Of a DNA stretch of 64,000 nt, positions 24,491 to 33,724 are shown in pieces (the stretch's first letter is position 1; each line of letters begins with the position of its first letter). Source of the stretch: Burkholderiales bacterium (lineage in GTDB: Bacteria; Pseudomonadota; Gammaproteobacteria; Burkholderiales; Burkholderiaceae_F). The DNA lies in contig JADJWR010000002.1 of NCBI GenBank assembly GCA_016716275.1, forward strand, positions 248,001 to 312,000. Reading direction: 5' to 3'. A program made the position numbers and the translations under genes. The notes beneath the pieces are model-generated. The model was not told where the DNA came from and made no database searches. It saw nothing but the letters and a program-made list of their open reading frames with translations.

Positions 24491-27007
24491 ATGAAGAGGC
24501 CTTTAATAGCATTGGGCTTGGCCGCCATGCTGGCGTTCGGCTTGGCCGGTTGTAGTGGCGACGACGGGGCCGCAGGTCCTGCAGGACCGCCGGGACCGCA
24601 GGGTCCGCCGGGACCGGGCGCGTCGACGGCGGTTGACGTCACGACGCTGACGCCGGAGCAACTGGGCGCGCTGCAGATCGTCGGCACGGTCGACAGCGTC
24701 ACGGTCGCCAGTCCGCCGGTGGTCGGTTTCACGCTGAAGGACGATCAGGGCAATGCCATCGTCGGCATGACGACCTCGCAGGTCCGCTTCACGATCGCCA
24801 AGCTGATGGCGGGCGCCAACAAGAGCGCCGACCAGTGGGTGAACTACATCGTCACCGACAGCGCCGGCGCGCCGACCCGCCCGACCACGGAGAGCGACGG
24901 GACGTTCGTCGACAACGGCGACGGCACGTACAAGTACACGTTCAAGCGCGACATCACCACCATCGCGGACCAGGTGGCGGCGGCGACTGTGCCGCCCGGC
25001 AGCAACAAGGCCGACCTGGGCGACCTCACGTACGACCCGGACCTGCAGCACCGTCTGGTGATCCAGGTCAGCGGCAGGGTCAACGGCACGTCGCTCGGCA
25101 ACCCCGCCAACCTCGCCTACGACTGGGTGCCGGCGACCGGCGCGACGATCGCGAAGGCGGATCAGCAGAAGTACGTGGTCGACATCTCCAGCTGCAACGC
25201 CTGCCACGACAAGCTGGCGATCCACGGCGGCGGCCGGATCGACACGCAGTACTGCACGACCTGCCACACCAACCAGCGTGGCTTCGGGCGCACGGACGTC
25301 GCTTCGGCGAGCTTCGCGTTCCCGGCGCTGACCGAGACGAAGACCGTCAACGCCACGACCGGCATCACCAGCTACTCGTATGCGCCGAATCTTTACGTGG
25401 GCGACGGCGAGGTGATGGGTAACTTCGTGACGATGGTGCACAAGCTGCACAACGGCAGCGCCCTGGTCAAGGCGAACTACAACTACGCCAACGTCGTGTA
25501 CGACCTGAAGGCCTTCTCCATGCTCGACAACGGCCAGCGCATGTGCACGGTGTGCCATGACCCGGCGGTCGCGCCGAAGGCGGAACTGGCCTATGCGAAG
25601 CCGACGCGAGAAGCCTGCGGTGCCTGCCACGACGGCATCAACTTTGCGACGGGTGCCGGCACGACGATCGGCGGCGACACCGTCGGCCACATCGGCCGTG
25701 CGCAGCAGGACGACTCGCTGTGCGACGCGTGCCACCAGGCGGCGACGACGCGGATCGACCACCGCACCGTGAACGTCACGAAGAACAATCCGCAGGTCAC
25801 CGACGGGCTGGTGTCGTTCACCTACCTGATCGACTCGGCGACCGTCGATGCTTCCGGCAACGCGAAGGTTGTCTTCGCGATCCAGCAGCAGACCGCGCCC
25901 GGCACGGACAAGACTTTCGCGACGCTGCCGCTCGGCTCGAACTTCACCGGCGGCCCGAGCTTCCTGCTGGCTTTTGCGGTCGCGCAGGACGGCATCGCGA
26001 CGCCGGTCGACTACAACAACATCGGCAGCGGTCAGGCCAATGCGCAGCCGCGGAGCGTCTCGCTGGCCAGCCTGATCTCGGGCGGCAGCGTCGTCGCCTC
26101 GACGTCGAAGACGGGCTACTACGAGGCAACGATCGCCAATGCGTTCCCGGCCGGGGCGATGTTGCGCACGGTCGTGCTGCAGGGCTACTGGACGCAGGTT
26201 GCGCCCGCGGCGGCCCGCCACACGATTTCGGTGGTCAAGACCGTGGCCGGCGACACGGTGCGCCGCAAGGTCGTCGACGCGCGCAACTGCGCCAACTGCC
26301 ACGAGTGGTTCGAAGGCCACGGCGGCAACCGCGTGATCGGCGTCGAGACGGGCGCCGGCGAGCTGGTGTGCATGGCCTGCCACGTGCCCAACATGACGTC
26401 CAGCGGTCAAACGATGCCCGACAGCGTCTGGAACTCGTTGAATTGGACGGAGCAGCAACTGTTCATGTTCGGCGAGTGGGGGGTCAACCCGGCGGTCACC
26501 GTGAACGGCGCGATGCAGCTGCCGGTCACTTCCAACAACATGAAGGACATGATCCACGGCATCCACGCCGGCCGTGACCGTGTCGATCCATGGAGGGACG
26601 CCCGGTACTTCCGCAACAACCAGACGATGCTCGACTTCCGTCGCATGGACTTCCCGGGCACTCTGAGCAACTGCACGATGTGCCACGGCGCGACCGGGTT
26701 CACCGCTTACAACGCGGTGCCGACCAACGCGCTGATGTCCAACCACTACTTCCGCAACGCGCCGACGATCACGACGCCCGCGGAGGCCACCGCATCGTTG
26801 GCGGCCATCAACAGCTTCGACTCGGTCGTGACGCCGTACGCGGCGGCCTGCGTCAGCTGCCACGACCATCCGTCCGCCAAGGGCCACATGCAGACCAATG
26901 GCGCCAGGCTGTTCGTGCCGCGGTCCGAAGCCGTCGGCGCGTTCGAGGCCTGCCAGGTCTGCCACGGGCCGGGCGCGGAGTGGGATGCCGCGGTGGTCCA
27001 CAGGTAG
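24491..27007 (+). CDS. Outer-membrane decahaem lipoprotein, OmcA/MtrC family (first copy)
   Basis: 838 residues starting at ATG 24491 behind a strong GGAGGAAG. The signal peptide ends in lipobox LAGC (lipidated Cys21). A collagen-like Gly-X-Y tract follows (about 25-43), then beta-rich domains alternating with two pentahaem domains, as in MtrC/OmcA. The ten haem sites are CNACH, CTTCH, CTVCH, CGACH, CDACH, CANCH, CMACH, CTMCH, CVSCH and CQVCH, split five and five. Such proteins sit on the cell surface at the end of an MtrAB conduit and reduce metals, flavins or electrodes, or accept electrons in reverse. The mtrA and mtrB homologues are 3.5-7 kb downstream on the same strand. Confidence 0.92.
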   Translation: MKRPLIALGLAAMLAFGLAGCSGDDGAAGPAGPPGPQGPPGPGASTAVDVTTLTPEQLGALQIVGTVDSVTVASPPVVGFTLKDDQGNAIVGMTTSQVRFTIAKLMAGANKSADQWVNYIVTDSAGAPTRPTTESDGTFVDNGDGTYKYTFKRDITTIADQVAAATVPPGSNKADLGDLTYDPDLQHRLVIQVSGRVNGTSLGNPANLAYDWVPATGATIAKADQQKYVVDISSCNACHDKLAIHGGGRIDTQYCTTCHTNQRGFGRTDVASASFAFPALTETKTVNATTGITSYSYAPNLYVGDGEVMGNFVTMVHKLHNGSALVKANYNYANVVYDLKAFSMLDNGQRMCTVCHDPAVAPKAELAYAKPTREACGACHDGINFATGAGTTIGGDTVGHIGRAQQDDSLCDACHQAATTRIDHRTVNVTKNNPQVTDGLVSFTYLIDSATVDASGNAKVVFAIQQQTAPGTDKTFATLPLGSNFTGGPSFLLAFAVAQDGIATPVDYNNIGSGQANAQPRSVSLASLISGGSVVASTSKTGYYEATIANAFPAGAMLRTVVLQGYWTQVAPAAARHTISVVKTVAGDTVRRKVVDARNCANCHEWFEGHGGNRVIGVETGAGELVCMACHVPNMTSSGQTMPDSVWNSLNWTEQQLFMFGEWGVNPAVTVNGAMQLPVTSNNMKDMIHGIHAGRDRVDPWRDARYFRNNQTMLDFRRMDFPGTLSNCTMCHGATGFTAYNAVPTNALMSNHYFRNAPTITTPAEATASLAAINSFDSVVTPYAAACVSCHDHPSAKGHMQTNGARLFVPRSEAVGAFEACQVCHGPGAEWDAAVVHR

Positions 27008-27055
27008 TCCCGAAGACCGCGGAGGGGAGTTCGCTCTCCTCTGCGCCGAACCCGC

Positions 27056-27087
27056 AACCCGGAGGCTTACCCTCCGGGTTGTTTTTG
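27056..27087 (+). terminator. Intrinsic terminator after the first decahaem lipoprotein gene
   Basis: Ten-bp stem AACCCGGAGG / CCTCCGGGTT (27056-27065 and 27071-27080), 5-nt loop, then G and TTTTT. It probably reduces read-through into the genes downstream, so the surface cytochrome can be made in excess. Confidence 0.9.
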
Positions 27088-27106
27088 TCTGCGGAGAGTG
27101 GAACCG

Positions 27107-27505
27107 ATGCATTGCCGAGCGATATGCCTGCTCCTGAGCGTCGGCGCGCTGGCGCTCGCGAGCCCTTCGACGATGGCGGCCGGCGAAGCCAGTGCGGCGG
27201 CGAAGCCCGCCGTGGCGGTGCCGGCCACGGTGCCGACGACGGCGGCGAAGGAAGGCGCGGCCACACCGACGGCGAAGGCGAAGAAGCCGAAACCCGTCGA
27301 TGTAAACAACGCCAGCGTCGAGCAGCTGGCGAAGGTGCCCGGCCTCGACAAGGCGCACGCGATGAAGATCGTGGCGCACCGGCCCTATCCGACGCGTGCC
27401 TGGCTCGTCACCAAGGGCATCCTGTCGGAGACGAAATACGCGGAGGTAAAGGACTATCTGGTGGCGACCCCGAACACGTCGCCGAGGGCGCCGACGACGA
27501 AGTAG
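27107..27505 (+). CDS. Exported helix-hairpin-helix protein (ComEA-like domain)
   Basis: 132 residues. I chose ATG 27107 because GGAG lies 10 bp upstream; a GTG at 27098 would add three residues. A signal peptide (about 1-24) is followed by an Ala/Pro/Lys/Thr-rich linker (about 25-65) and one helix-hairpin-helix domain (about 66-125) beginning VDVNNASVEQLAKVPGLDKA. This fold binds DNA backbone without sequence preference in ComEA and repair proteins. The gene lies between two decahaem outer-membrane cytochrome genes, an unexpected place. It has no cysteine in the mature part and so no haem. Function in this context is unknown; DNA binding in the periplasm or outside the cell is an inference. 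Confidence 0.8.
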   Translation: MHCRAICLLLSVGALALASPSTMAAGEASAAAKPAVAVPATVPTTAAKEGAATPTAKAKKPKPVDVNNASVEQLAKVPGLDKAHAMKIVAHRPYPTRAWLVTKGILSETKYAEVKDYLVATPNTSPRAPTTK

Positions 27506-27703
27506 GCGTCGCGCAACCGGATTCGTTGCATCGGCCGCAAGGCGGCAGCGCAGCAGATTGCTTTTTCGGGGTCTTTGTTGGAGAGTGCGTCCGTCGCCGC
27601 AAAGTCCGGGAACGGACCGTCGATGCCGGCGGGCAGAGGGGTCGACAATAGGATCGGTGGCGAGGCGTTCTCGGGGACGCAGTCAAGGAGCAGGGGGCAG
27701 CGC

Positions 27704-30277
27704 ATGAGGTACTCGAAGGCTTTTTGGGGCGGTGTGGCGGTGCTGCTGGCGACGCTCGTCGGATGCGGCAGCGATGACGACGGCGGCGGGACGACGCCGC
27801 CTGCCGGCGGCAGCGTGAGCGCGCAGATCGCCGCGGCGGCCGGCGTGCCGGCGAACGACAGCGCAACCAACTCGTCGTCGGCCTTCAAAGTGCTGCAGGA
27901 CGCGGGCGTGCCGGCGGTGGTGGTCGCGAGCGCGCCGAAGGTGAACTTCACGGTGTTCTCGGACGGCGCTGTCAAGCAGGGCCTGACGCTGTCGAACATG
28001 AGCTTCATCATCGCCAAGCTGGTGGCGGCGGGCGACGACAGCATCGAGGAGTGGGTGAGCTACACCTATCGGACGGAGATCCCTGCGCCGAACGTCGGGC
28101 CGGGCGGCCAGCCGGTGCTGGCCAGCGCCGTGCAGGCAACCACCGATCCGAAGCCTGCCGGCCAGGCCGGCCAGCTGGTCTACAACGCCGACGGCTACTA
28201 CACCTACACCTTCAGCACCGACATCACCGACCCGAGCAAGACCAACGGCGTGGTGTTCGAGCCGAACCGCACGCACCGAATCGCGATCCAGTTGAGCTAC
28301 ACCAATGCGGCCGGCGAAACGGTGCGCGTGAATCCGTACTTCGACGTCACCTTCGATGCCGGCGGCAAGTCGGTGGCGGTGACCGACCCCGGGAAGACCC
28401 GCGTGATGGCCGACATCTCGTCGTGCAACGGCTGCCACGACCGGCTGGCGCTGCACGGCGGCGGCCGCGTCGACGTGCAGTACTGCGTGACCTGCCACAA
28501 CACCGGCACCACCGACGCCAACAGCGGCAACGTGCTGGCCATGTCGACGATGACGCACAAGATCCATGCCGGCCGGCTGCTGAAGAGCAAGCTCGACGCC
28601 GGACTGGGCGGCGAACAGTACGTGATCTGGGGCTACCAGAACAGCAAGCACGACTACTCGCACGTCGGCTTCCCGCAGGATCTGCGCAACTGCACGGTCT
28701 GTCACGACGGCGCCAACCCGGCGACGCCGCAGGGCGGCAACTGGAGGTCGGCGCCCAGCAAGGAGGCCTGCCTGACCTGCCACGCCAGCAAGCCCGGCTC
28801 GGACTTCTACGACGGTCATGCCGAGTTCGCCGGTGCGCCGGATCCGACGCAACTGCCCAACAGCGCCTGCGCGGGCTGCCACACGGAAGGCAATGCGGTC
28901 GGCCCGGACCGTGTGCACTGGAACCAGAACGAGGAGCACGCGGCCAAGTACAGGATGACCATCGAGAGCGTGAGCTACGACGCCGCATCGCGCAAGGTGA
29001 CGGTCAAGTATTTCCTGTCGGATCCGACCAACAACGACGCCAAGTACAAACTGGTCACGGGCGAATGCACCGGATCCGGCGCCAGCGTCAGCTGCTCGAA
29101 CCAGACCCAGTTCGGCAACCTGCGCCTGTACGTCGCCTACCAGAACCTGGTCGACCAGGGCGCTGCCGTGACCGAGTTCACCGCCTACAACAACGGCGGC
29201 AGCGCAGCCAACGCCTATGCCTACAAAGGCGCCAACGATGGCTCGAACAACTACACGATCGAGATCCCACTGCCGGCCGATACGGCCAATGCCGTCGCGG
29301 CAGGCACGGCGCGGGTGGTGAGCATCGGCCAGGTCAAGGAGGCGCAGCTGGCCGTGAAGACAGCTACGGAGCCGCGGCCCGAAGTGACGCCGCGCACGTT
29401 GATCAACGTGGTGGTGCAGAACACCTTCATGGACTTCGCCATCAGCGGCGCGCTGAATCCGCGACGCCAGGTGGTCTCGAACGAGAAGTGCAACGTCTGC
29501 CACGGCGCGCTCGGCACCACCTCCGGCTCCAACACGCTGGCCGAGGCCTTCCACGGCGGCGCGCGCAACACCGTCGAATCCTGTGCGCTGTGCCACGACG
29601 CGCTGCGCTCGTCATCGACGGTGATGACCAGCGGCCTCGGCCTGCAGGAGTCGTACCACTTCAAGCGGATGATCCACGGCATCCACGGCACCACGCGGCG
29701 CAGCTTCCCGTTCACCCACGGCAACGTGGTGCAGGGACCGTTCGGCAAGGACGGCGTGCTGTCGGGCGGCGGCCTGTTCCTGAACGACCAGCGGGTGACG
29801 ATCGGCGGCGTCTCGACGGTGGTGATCCCCGCCGGCACGCAGGTTGCCGCCGGCGAGACCTTCGAGACGATCGCCGAGATCATCGACCAGGCGGCGAGAA
29901 GCCTGGGCTACACCGGCGCGCCGATCGAGCCGGCGCTGAACTACGCGGCCGAGGTCGCCTACCCGGACCTCGGCGTGAACTGCAACCTGTGCCACGTCGA
30001 CAACTCGTACAAGGTCGACCGCAGCCCGGTCGGCTCGGTGGTGTCGCTGCGTGCCACCGGCGCCAACCCGCTCGGCTACAGCGTGATTTCGCCGCAGGCG
30101 GCCACCTGCACCAGCTGCCACGACTCGGCATTCGCGATCGGCCACGTGACCTCGTTCGGCGGTTCGGCATTCGGCAACCGGACACTCGGGCAGGATCGTC
30201 TGGTGCGCGAGGTCTGCGCCGACTGCCATGCGCCGGGCCTGTTCAAGGGCGTGGACACCGTCCACGGCCTGAAGTAG
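27704..30277 (+). CDS. Outer-membrane decahaem lipoprotein, OmcA/MtrC family (second copy)
   Basis: 857 residues from ATG 27704, lipobox LVGC (Cys21), then an acidic Gly-rich stretch (SDDDGGG) in place of the collagen-like tract of its paralogue. Ten haem sites are present: CNGCH, CVTCH, CTVCH, CLTCH, CAGCH, CNVCH, CALCH, CNLCH, CTSCH and CADCH. The pentahaem domains and the ISSCN-CHD-LA-HGGGR block are shared with the first copy, but the sequences have clearly diverged, so they are separate family members instead of a recent duplication. Expected to be surface exposed and to receive electrons from the MtrAB-like pair encoded next. Confidence 0.92.
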   Translation: MRYSKAFWGGVAVLLATLVGCGSDDDGGGTTPPAGGSVSAQIAAAAGVPANDSATNSSSAFKVLQDAGVPAVVVASAPKVNFTVFSDGAVKQGLTLSNMSFIIAKLVAAGDDSIEEWVSYTYRTEIPAPNVGPGGQPVLASAVQATTDPKPAGQAGQLVYNADGYYTYTFSTDITDPSKTNGVVFEPNRTHRIAIQLSYTNAAGETVRVNPYFDVTFDAGGKSVAVTDPGKTRVMADISSCNGCHDRLALHGGGRVDVQYCVTCHNTGTTDANSGNVLAMSTMTHKIHAGRLLKSKLDAGLGGEQYVIWGYQNSKHDYSHVGFPQDLRNCTVCHDGANPATPQGGNWRSAPSKEACLTCHASKPGSDFYDGHAEFAGAPDPTQLPNSACAGCHTEGNAVGPDRVHWNQNEEHAAKYRMTIESVSYDAASRKVTVKYFLSDPTNNDAKYKLVTGECTGSGASVSCSNQTQFGNLRLYVAYQNLVDQGAAVTEFTAYNNGGSAANAYAYKGANDGSNNYTIEIPLPADTANAVAAGTARVVSIGQVKEAQLAVKTATEPRPEVTPRTLINVVVQNTFMDFAISGALNPRRQVVSNEKCNVCHGALGTTSGSNTLAEAFHGGARNTVESCALCHDALRSSSTVMTSGLGLQESYHFKRMIHGIHGTTRRSFPFTHGNVVQGPFGKDGVLSGGGLFLNDQRVTIGGVSTVVIPAGTQVAAGETFETIAEIIDQAARSLGYTGAPIEPALNYAAEVAYPDLGVNCNLCHVDNSYKVDRSPVGSVVSLRATGANPLGYSVISPQAATCTSCHDSAFAIGHVTSFGGSAFGNRTLGQDRLVREVCADCHAPGLFKGVDTVHGLK

Positions 30278-30294
30278 CCGCCGGCGCGGCGCGG

Positions 30295-30326
30295 AAGGAG
30301 GGAGGGCCAGCACCGGCTCTCCTTTT
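30295..30326 (+). terminator. Probable terminator after the second decahaem gene
   Basis: Outer stem AAGGAG / CTCCTT (30295-30300 and 30319-30324) with a short inner GCC/GGC stem and a TTTT tail. It is weaker than the terminator at 27056. Confidence 0.5.
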
Positions 30327-30459
30327 CCGTTGCACCGGGTTCGAAGCAGGTGGGCACTGTCGGGGTCTTGTGGCGGAACGCGAAGGCGGGCGGGGGACGG
30401 CGGCACGGCGCCGGCCCGGCCGCGGTGGCGTTGTTGAAGTCTGCTCTGAGGGGATTCGA

Positions 30460-31428
30460 ATGCGATTCAGGACCTTGTTGGCGCTCGTCGGCGTCGGTTT
30501 GACGGCGCTGACCGGAGCGGCGCACGCGTCGAAGGACGCCGAGGCATCGGCGCTGTGCCAGGCCTGCCACGAAGAGCACCAGATGCAGATGGCCGGGCAC
30601 AAGCATTCGGTGAGCGCCGATCCGCGCACGCCATCGTGCGTCAGCTGCCACGGCGCCAGCGAGAAGCACGCCGGCGACCCGACCGAGGCGAAGCCGGACA
30701 AGCGCTTCAAGGGCAAGGACGCGCTGCTCGGCGACGACGCCAGCGCGGTATGCCTGGACTGCCACGAGAAGGACCACGGCCGCGCCCTGTGGGCGGGCAG
30801 CGCGCACCCGTCGGCCGATGTCGCCTGCAGCGCCTGCCACAGGTCGCACGTCGGCCAGGACAAGGCGCTCGCCAAGGCGACCCAGCCGGCGGTCTGCTAC
30901 ACCTGCCACCAGGCGCAGCGCACGCAGGTCAACCTGGCGTCGCGCCACCCGATCGCCGAAGGCAAGATGACCTGCTCGGATTGCCATGCGGTGCACGGTT
31001 CGGCAGGGCCTTCGCTGGCCAGGCGCGACAGCACCAACGACACCTGCTACACCTGCCACGCGGAGACGCGCGGCCCGTTCGTGCACCAGCACCAGCCGGT
31101 GACCGAGGACTGCGCCAGCTGCCACAACCCGCACGGCAGCTCGATCAGCGGCATGCTCAAGGCACGCGCGCCGATCCTCTGCCAGCAGTGCCACACCCCG
31201 CACGTGGCCGGCGGCGTCGGCGCGCTCGGCGGCCAGCCGGGCGTGTTCCCGCCGCCGGTGGCCGGCCAGTTCCAGTCGGAGGTCACGGCGACCTCGAGCG
31301 GCAAGAACGTCGTCAACATGTGGCAGGCGCGCAGCTGCCTGAACTGCCACACGCAGGTGCACGGCTCGAACAACCCGGCGTCCGGCGCGCTGCTCGGCAA
31401 TCCGACGCCGCAGTACATGTTCCGCTAG
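30460..31428 (+). CDS. mtrA: Periplasmic decahaem cytochrome, MtrA/PioA/MtoA family
   Basis: 322 residues with a signal peptide (about 1-23) and ten CXXCH sites: CQACH, CVSCH, CLDCH, CSACH, CYTCH, CSDCH, CYTCH, CASCH, CQQCH and CLNCH. Length, haem number and the spacing of haems in a near-linear wire match MtrA. Proteins of this family insert into the MtrB barrel and carry electrons across the outer membrane in either direction. The mtrB homologue follows by 17 bp. Family members serve iron reduction (Mtr) or iron oxidation (Mto/Pio); the two surface cytochromes next door favour the reductive Mtr type. Confidence 0.92.
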   Translation: MRFRTLLALVGVGLTALTGAAHASKDAEASALCQACHEEHQMQMAGHKHSVSADPRTPSCVSCHGASEKHAGDPTEAKPDKRFKGKDALLGDDASAVCLDCHEKDHGRALWAGSAHPSADVACSACHRSHVGQDKALAKATQPAVCYTCHQAQRTQVNLASRHPIAEGKMTCSDCHAVHGSAGPSLARRDSTNDTCYTCHAETRGPFVHQHQPVTEDCASCHNPHGSSISGMLKARAPILCQQCHTPHVAGGVGALGGQPGVFPPPVAGQFQSEVTATSSGKNVVNMWQARSCLNCHTQVHGSNNPASGALLGNPTPQYMFR

Positions 31429-31445
31429 AGGATGGGAGCGCAACG

Positions 31446-33671
31446 ATGAAGACCCCTGTCCGCCGTCCGGCCCTGCGGCCGACCCTGGTCGCCTTCGCCG
31501 TGCTGGCCGCCTTCGGCCAGGCGCATGGGCAGAGCGCCGAATCGAAGCCGGCCGAGGCCGCCGCCGAGCAGACCACCAGGTCGCTGCAGGCCTCCGTCAC
31601 CGTCGGCGGCGCCTGGGCGAGCGGCGACAGCGCCGATCGCGCCTTCTTCGGCCAGTACAACGGACTGCGCGACCAGAGCGCCTATGGCCTGCTCGACTTC
31701 GACTACCGGCGCAGCGATTCCGCCGACGGCAGCTCGTCGGGCCTCGCCGGCACCAACCTCGGCCTGCAGACGCGCGAGCTGCTGCTGTACTGGGGCAGGC
31801 AGGGCGACTGGCGGTTCAGCGCCGATTACGGCGAACTGGTCCGCCGCGAGCCCTACACGGTGAACACCGGCCTTGCCGGCGCCGGCTCGACCACGCCGCA
31901 GGTCTCGTACCTGACCGGTGGTGCCGGCAGCGGATCGGACTTCGAGCCGCAGACCAAGCGGCGGGGCGTCGGCCTCGGCTTCGCCAAGTGGTTCGGGTCG
32001 GGGCTGCAGTTCTCGGCCAACCTGAAGAGCGAGAACAAGGAAGGCTCGCGGATCTTCGGCATCGGCATGAACTGCCCGTCGACGGTGGCGGTGAGCTGCG
32101 GCCCGACCACCACCGCCAACACCGGCTCGGCGGTGCTGCTGCTTCCCGAGCCGATCGACTCGAACCACAGCCAGGCCGAGCTGCGGCTGAACTACGCCGG
32201 CGAGCGGCTGCGGCTGAGCGGCGGCTACTACGGTTCGTTCTACAGCAACTCGAACGGCACGCTGACGCCCGGCATCCCCGGCAGCCTGAACAACCCGCTC
32301 GGCTCGCCGCTGCCGCTGTCCAACGGGCTGGCGGCGATCCTCGCCAACCCGGTCGCGCTGCCGCCGGACAACCATGCGCAGACGCTCGATCTCACCGGCA
32401 ACTACACTTTCGCGCCGTCGACCCGGGGCAACTTCAAGCTGGCCTACTCGCAGGCGCGGCAGGACCAGGATTTCGCCGGCACCGGGCTGGCCGGCGCACC
32501 GGCCGGCGTGACCAACCTCGACGGCGAGGTGAACACGACGCTGGCGCAGGTCGGCCTGGTGTCGCGGCCGATCGCCAGGCTGACGCTGCTCGCCGAGGGG
32601 CGCTACGAGGACCGCAACGACAAGACGCCGATCGCGCTGTACAACACCGAAGGCGCAGCGACCTGGACCAACCGCGACTATTCGCTGCAGCGCACCCGCG
32701 GCAAGCTGCAGGCGACCTACCAGTTCGCCGGCGCCTATCTGGGCACGGTCGGCGTCGACTACGAGTCGATCGAACGCGCCGACTTCACGCCGACCAGCGC
32801 CGCGCTCGGCGTCAGCGCGCTGCGCCAGGACACCGACGAGACGACCTGGCGGATCCAGCTGCGGCGCCGGCTGACCGAATCGTTCAGCGGCGAGATCCGC
32901 TTCTCGAGCAGCGACCGTGACGGATCGAACTGGCTGCGGCCGACGGCGGGCGGCGGCGTGACCGAGGTCGCCGATGCCTCGACCTTCCCGAGCACCGCCA
33001 TCTTCTCGCCGACGCTCGCCGATCGACGGCGCGACCAGCTGAAGGTGCAGGCGAACTGGCAGCCGACCGACGCACTGATGCTGGTGGTGAGCGCGGCAGG
33101 CGGCAAGGACGACTACTCGATGCCGAGCGACTACGCGCTGCGCGACAGCAAGGTGAGGCTGTTCACCGTCGACGCCACCTACGCGCTGTCCGACGCCTGG
33201 AACGTCAACGGCTTCGCCTCGCACGGCACGCAGCAGCTGAACCAGGCGCGGCCGGCCGGCGCGATCCTCGCCTTCGACAACACCAATACGACGTTCGGTG
33301 TCGGCGCCACCGGCAGGCTCAGCGAGGCGATCGAAGTGGGCGGCTCGCTCGCCTACGTCAGCGACAACAACGAGTACGCGCAGACGCTCGATCCGCTGGC
33401 CAATCCGTCGAGCGGCGCGCTGCTGGCGGCCACCGGCGGGCTGCCGGACATCAAGTTCCAGCAGACCGAGCTGCGCCTCTATGGCCGTTACGCGCTGGCC
33501 AGCAACCAGGCGCTGCGGCTCGACGCCATCTACCAGCAGACCAAGTACGACGACTGGGCCTACGAGTACGGCGGCGTGCCGTTCACCTACGGCGACAACA
33601 CGACGGTCGGCCTCGACCAGAACCAGAGCGTGGTCTACATCGGCGTCAGCTACATCTACTCCTGGCGCTGA
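31446..33671 (+). CDS. mtrB: MtrB/PioB-family outer-membrane porin-cytochrome barrel
   Basis: 741 residues: signal peptide (about 1-29) and a long series of amphipathic beta strands with aromatic edges that should make a 26-28-strand barrel, ending VGVSYIYSWR. Shewanella MtrB has a CXXC near the N-terminus; here the N-terminal region has no cysteine, and the only pair seen is far inside (NCPSTVAVSC, about 209-219). The barrel sheathes the MtrA wire. No terminator is evident before ccmA 53 bp on, so the ccm operon may share the transcript. Confidence 0.9.
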   Translation: MKTPVRRPALRPTLVAFAVLAAFGQAHGQSAESKPAEAAAEQTTRSLQASVTVGGAWASGDSADRAFFGQYNGLRDQSAYGLLDFDYRRSDSADGSSSGLAGTNLGLQTRELLLYWGRQGDWRFSADYGELVRREPYTVNTGLAGAGSTTPQVSYLTGGAGSGSDFEPQTKRRGVGLGFAKWFGSGLQFSANLKSENKEGSRIFGIGMNCPSTVAVSCGPTTTANTGSAVLLLPEPIDSNHSQAELRLNYAGERLRLSGGYYGSFYSNSNGTLTPGIPGSLNNPLGSPLPLSNGLAAILANPVALPPDNHAQTLDLTGNYTFAPSTRGNFKLAYSQARQDQDFAGTGLAGAPAGVTNLDGEVNTTLAQVGLVSRPIARLTLLAEGRYEDRNDKTPIALYNTEGAATWTNRDYSLQRTRGKLQATYQFAGAYLGTVGVDYESIERADFTPTSAALGVSALRQDTDETTWRIQLRRRLTESFSGEIRFSSSDRDGSNWLRPTAGGGVTEVADASTFPSTAIFSPTLADRRRDQLKVQANWQPTDALMLVVSAAGGKDDYSMPSDYALRDSKVRLFTVDATYALSDAWNVNGFASHGTQQLNQARPAGAILAFDNTNTTFGVGATGRLSEAIEVGGSLAYVSDNNEYAQTLDPLANPSSGALLAATGGLPDIKFQQTELRLYGRYALASNQALRLDAIYQQTKYDDWAYEYGGVPFTYGDNTTVGLDQNQSVVYIGVSYIYSWR

Positions 33672-33724
33672 GCGGCCGGCTGCGGCGGGTTGCAGGGCCC
33701 GCCTATGCCGACTTTCCCTTCCTG

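Noticed and set aside
24503..27379. 958-codon minus-strand frame opposite the decahaem lipoprotein gene
   Set aside because: The plus frame has a lipobox and ten CXXCH sites; the minus frame is Arg/Val-rich without motifs.
27683..29596. 637-codon minus-strand frame opposite the second decahaem gene
   Set aside because: Same pattern as the other antisense frames in GC-rich coding DNA; no recognisable domain.
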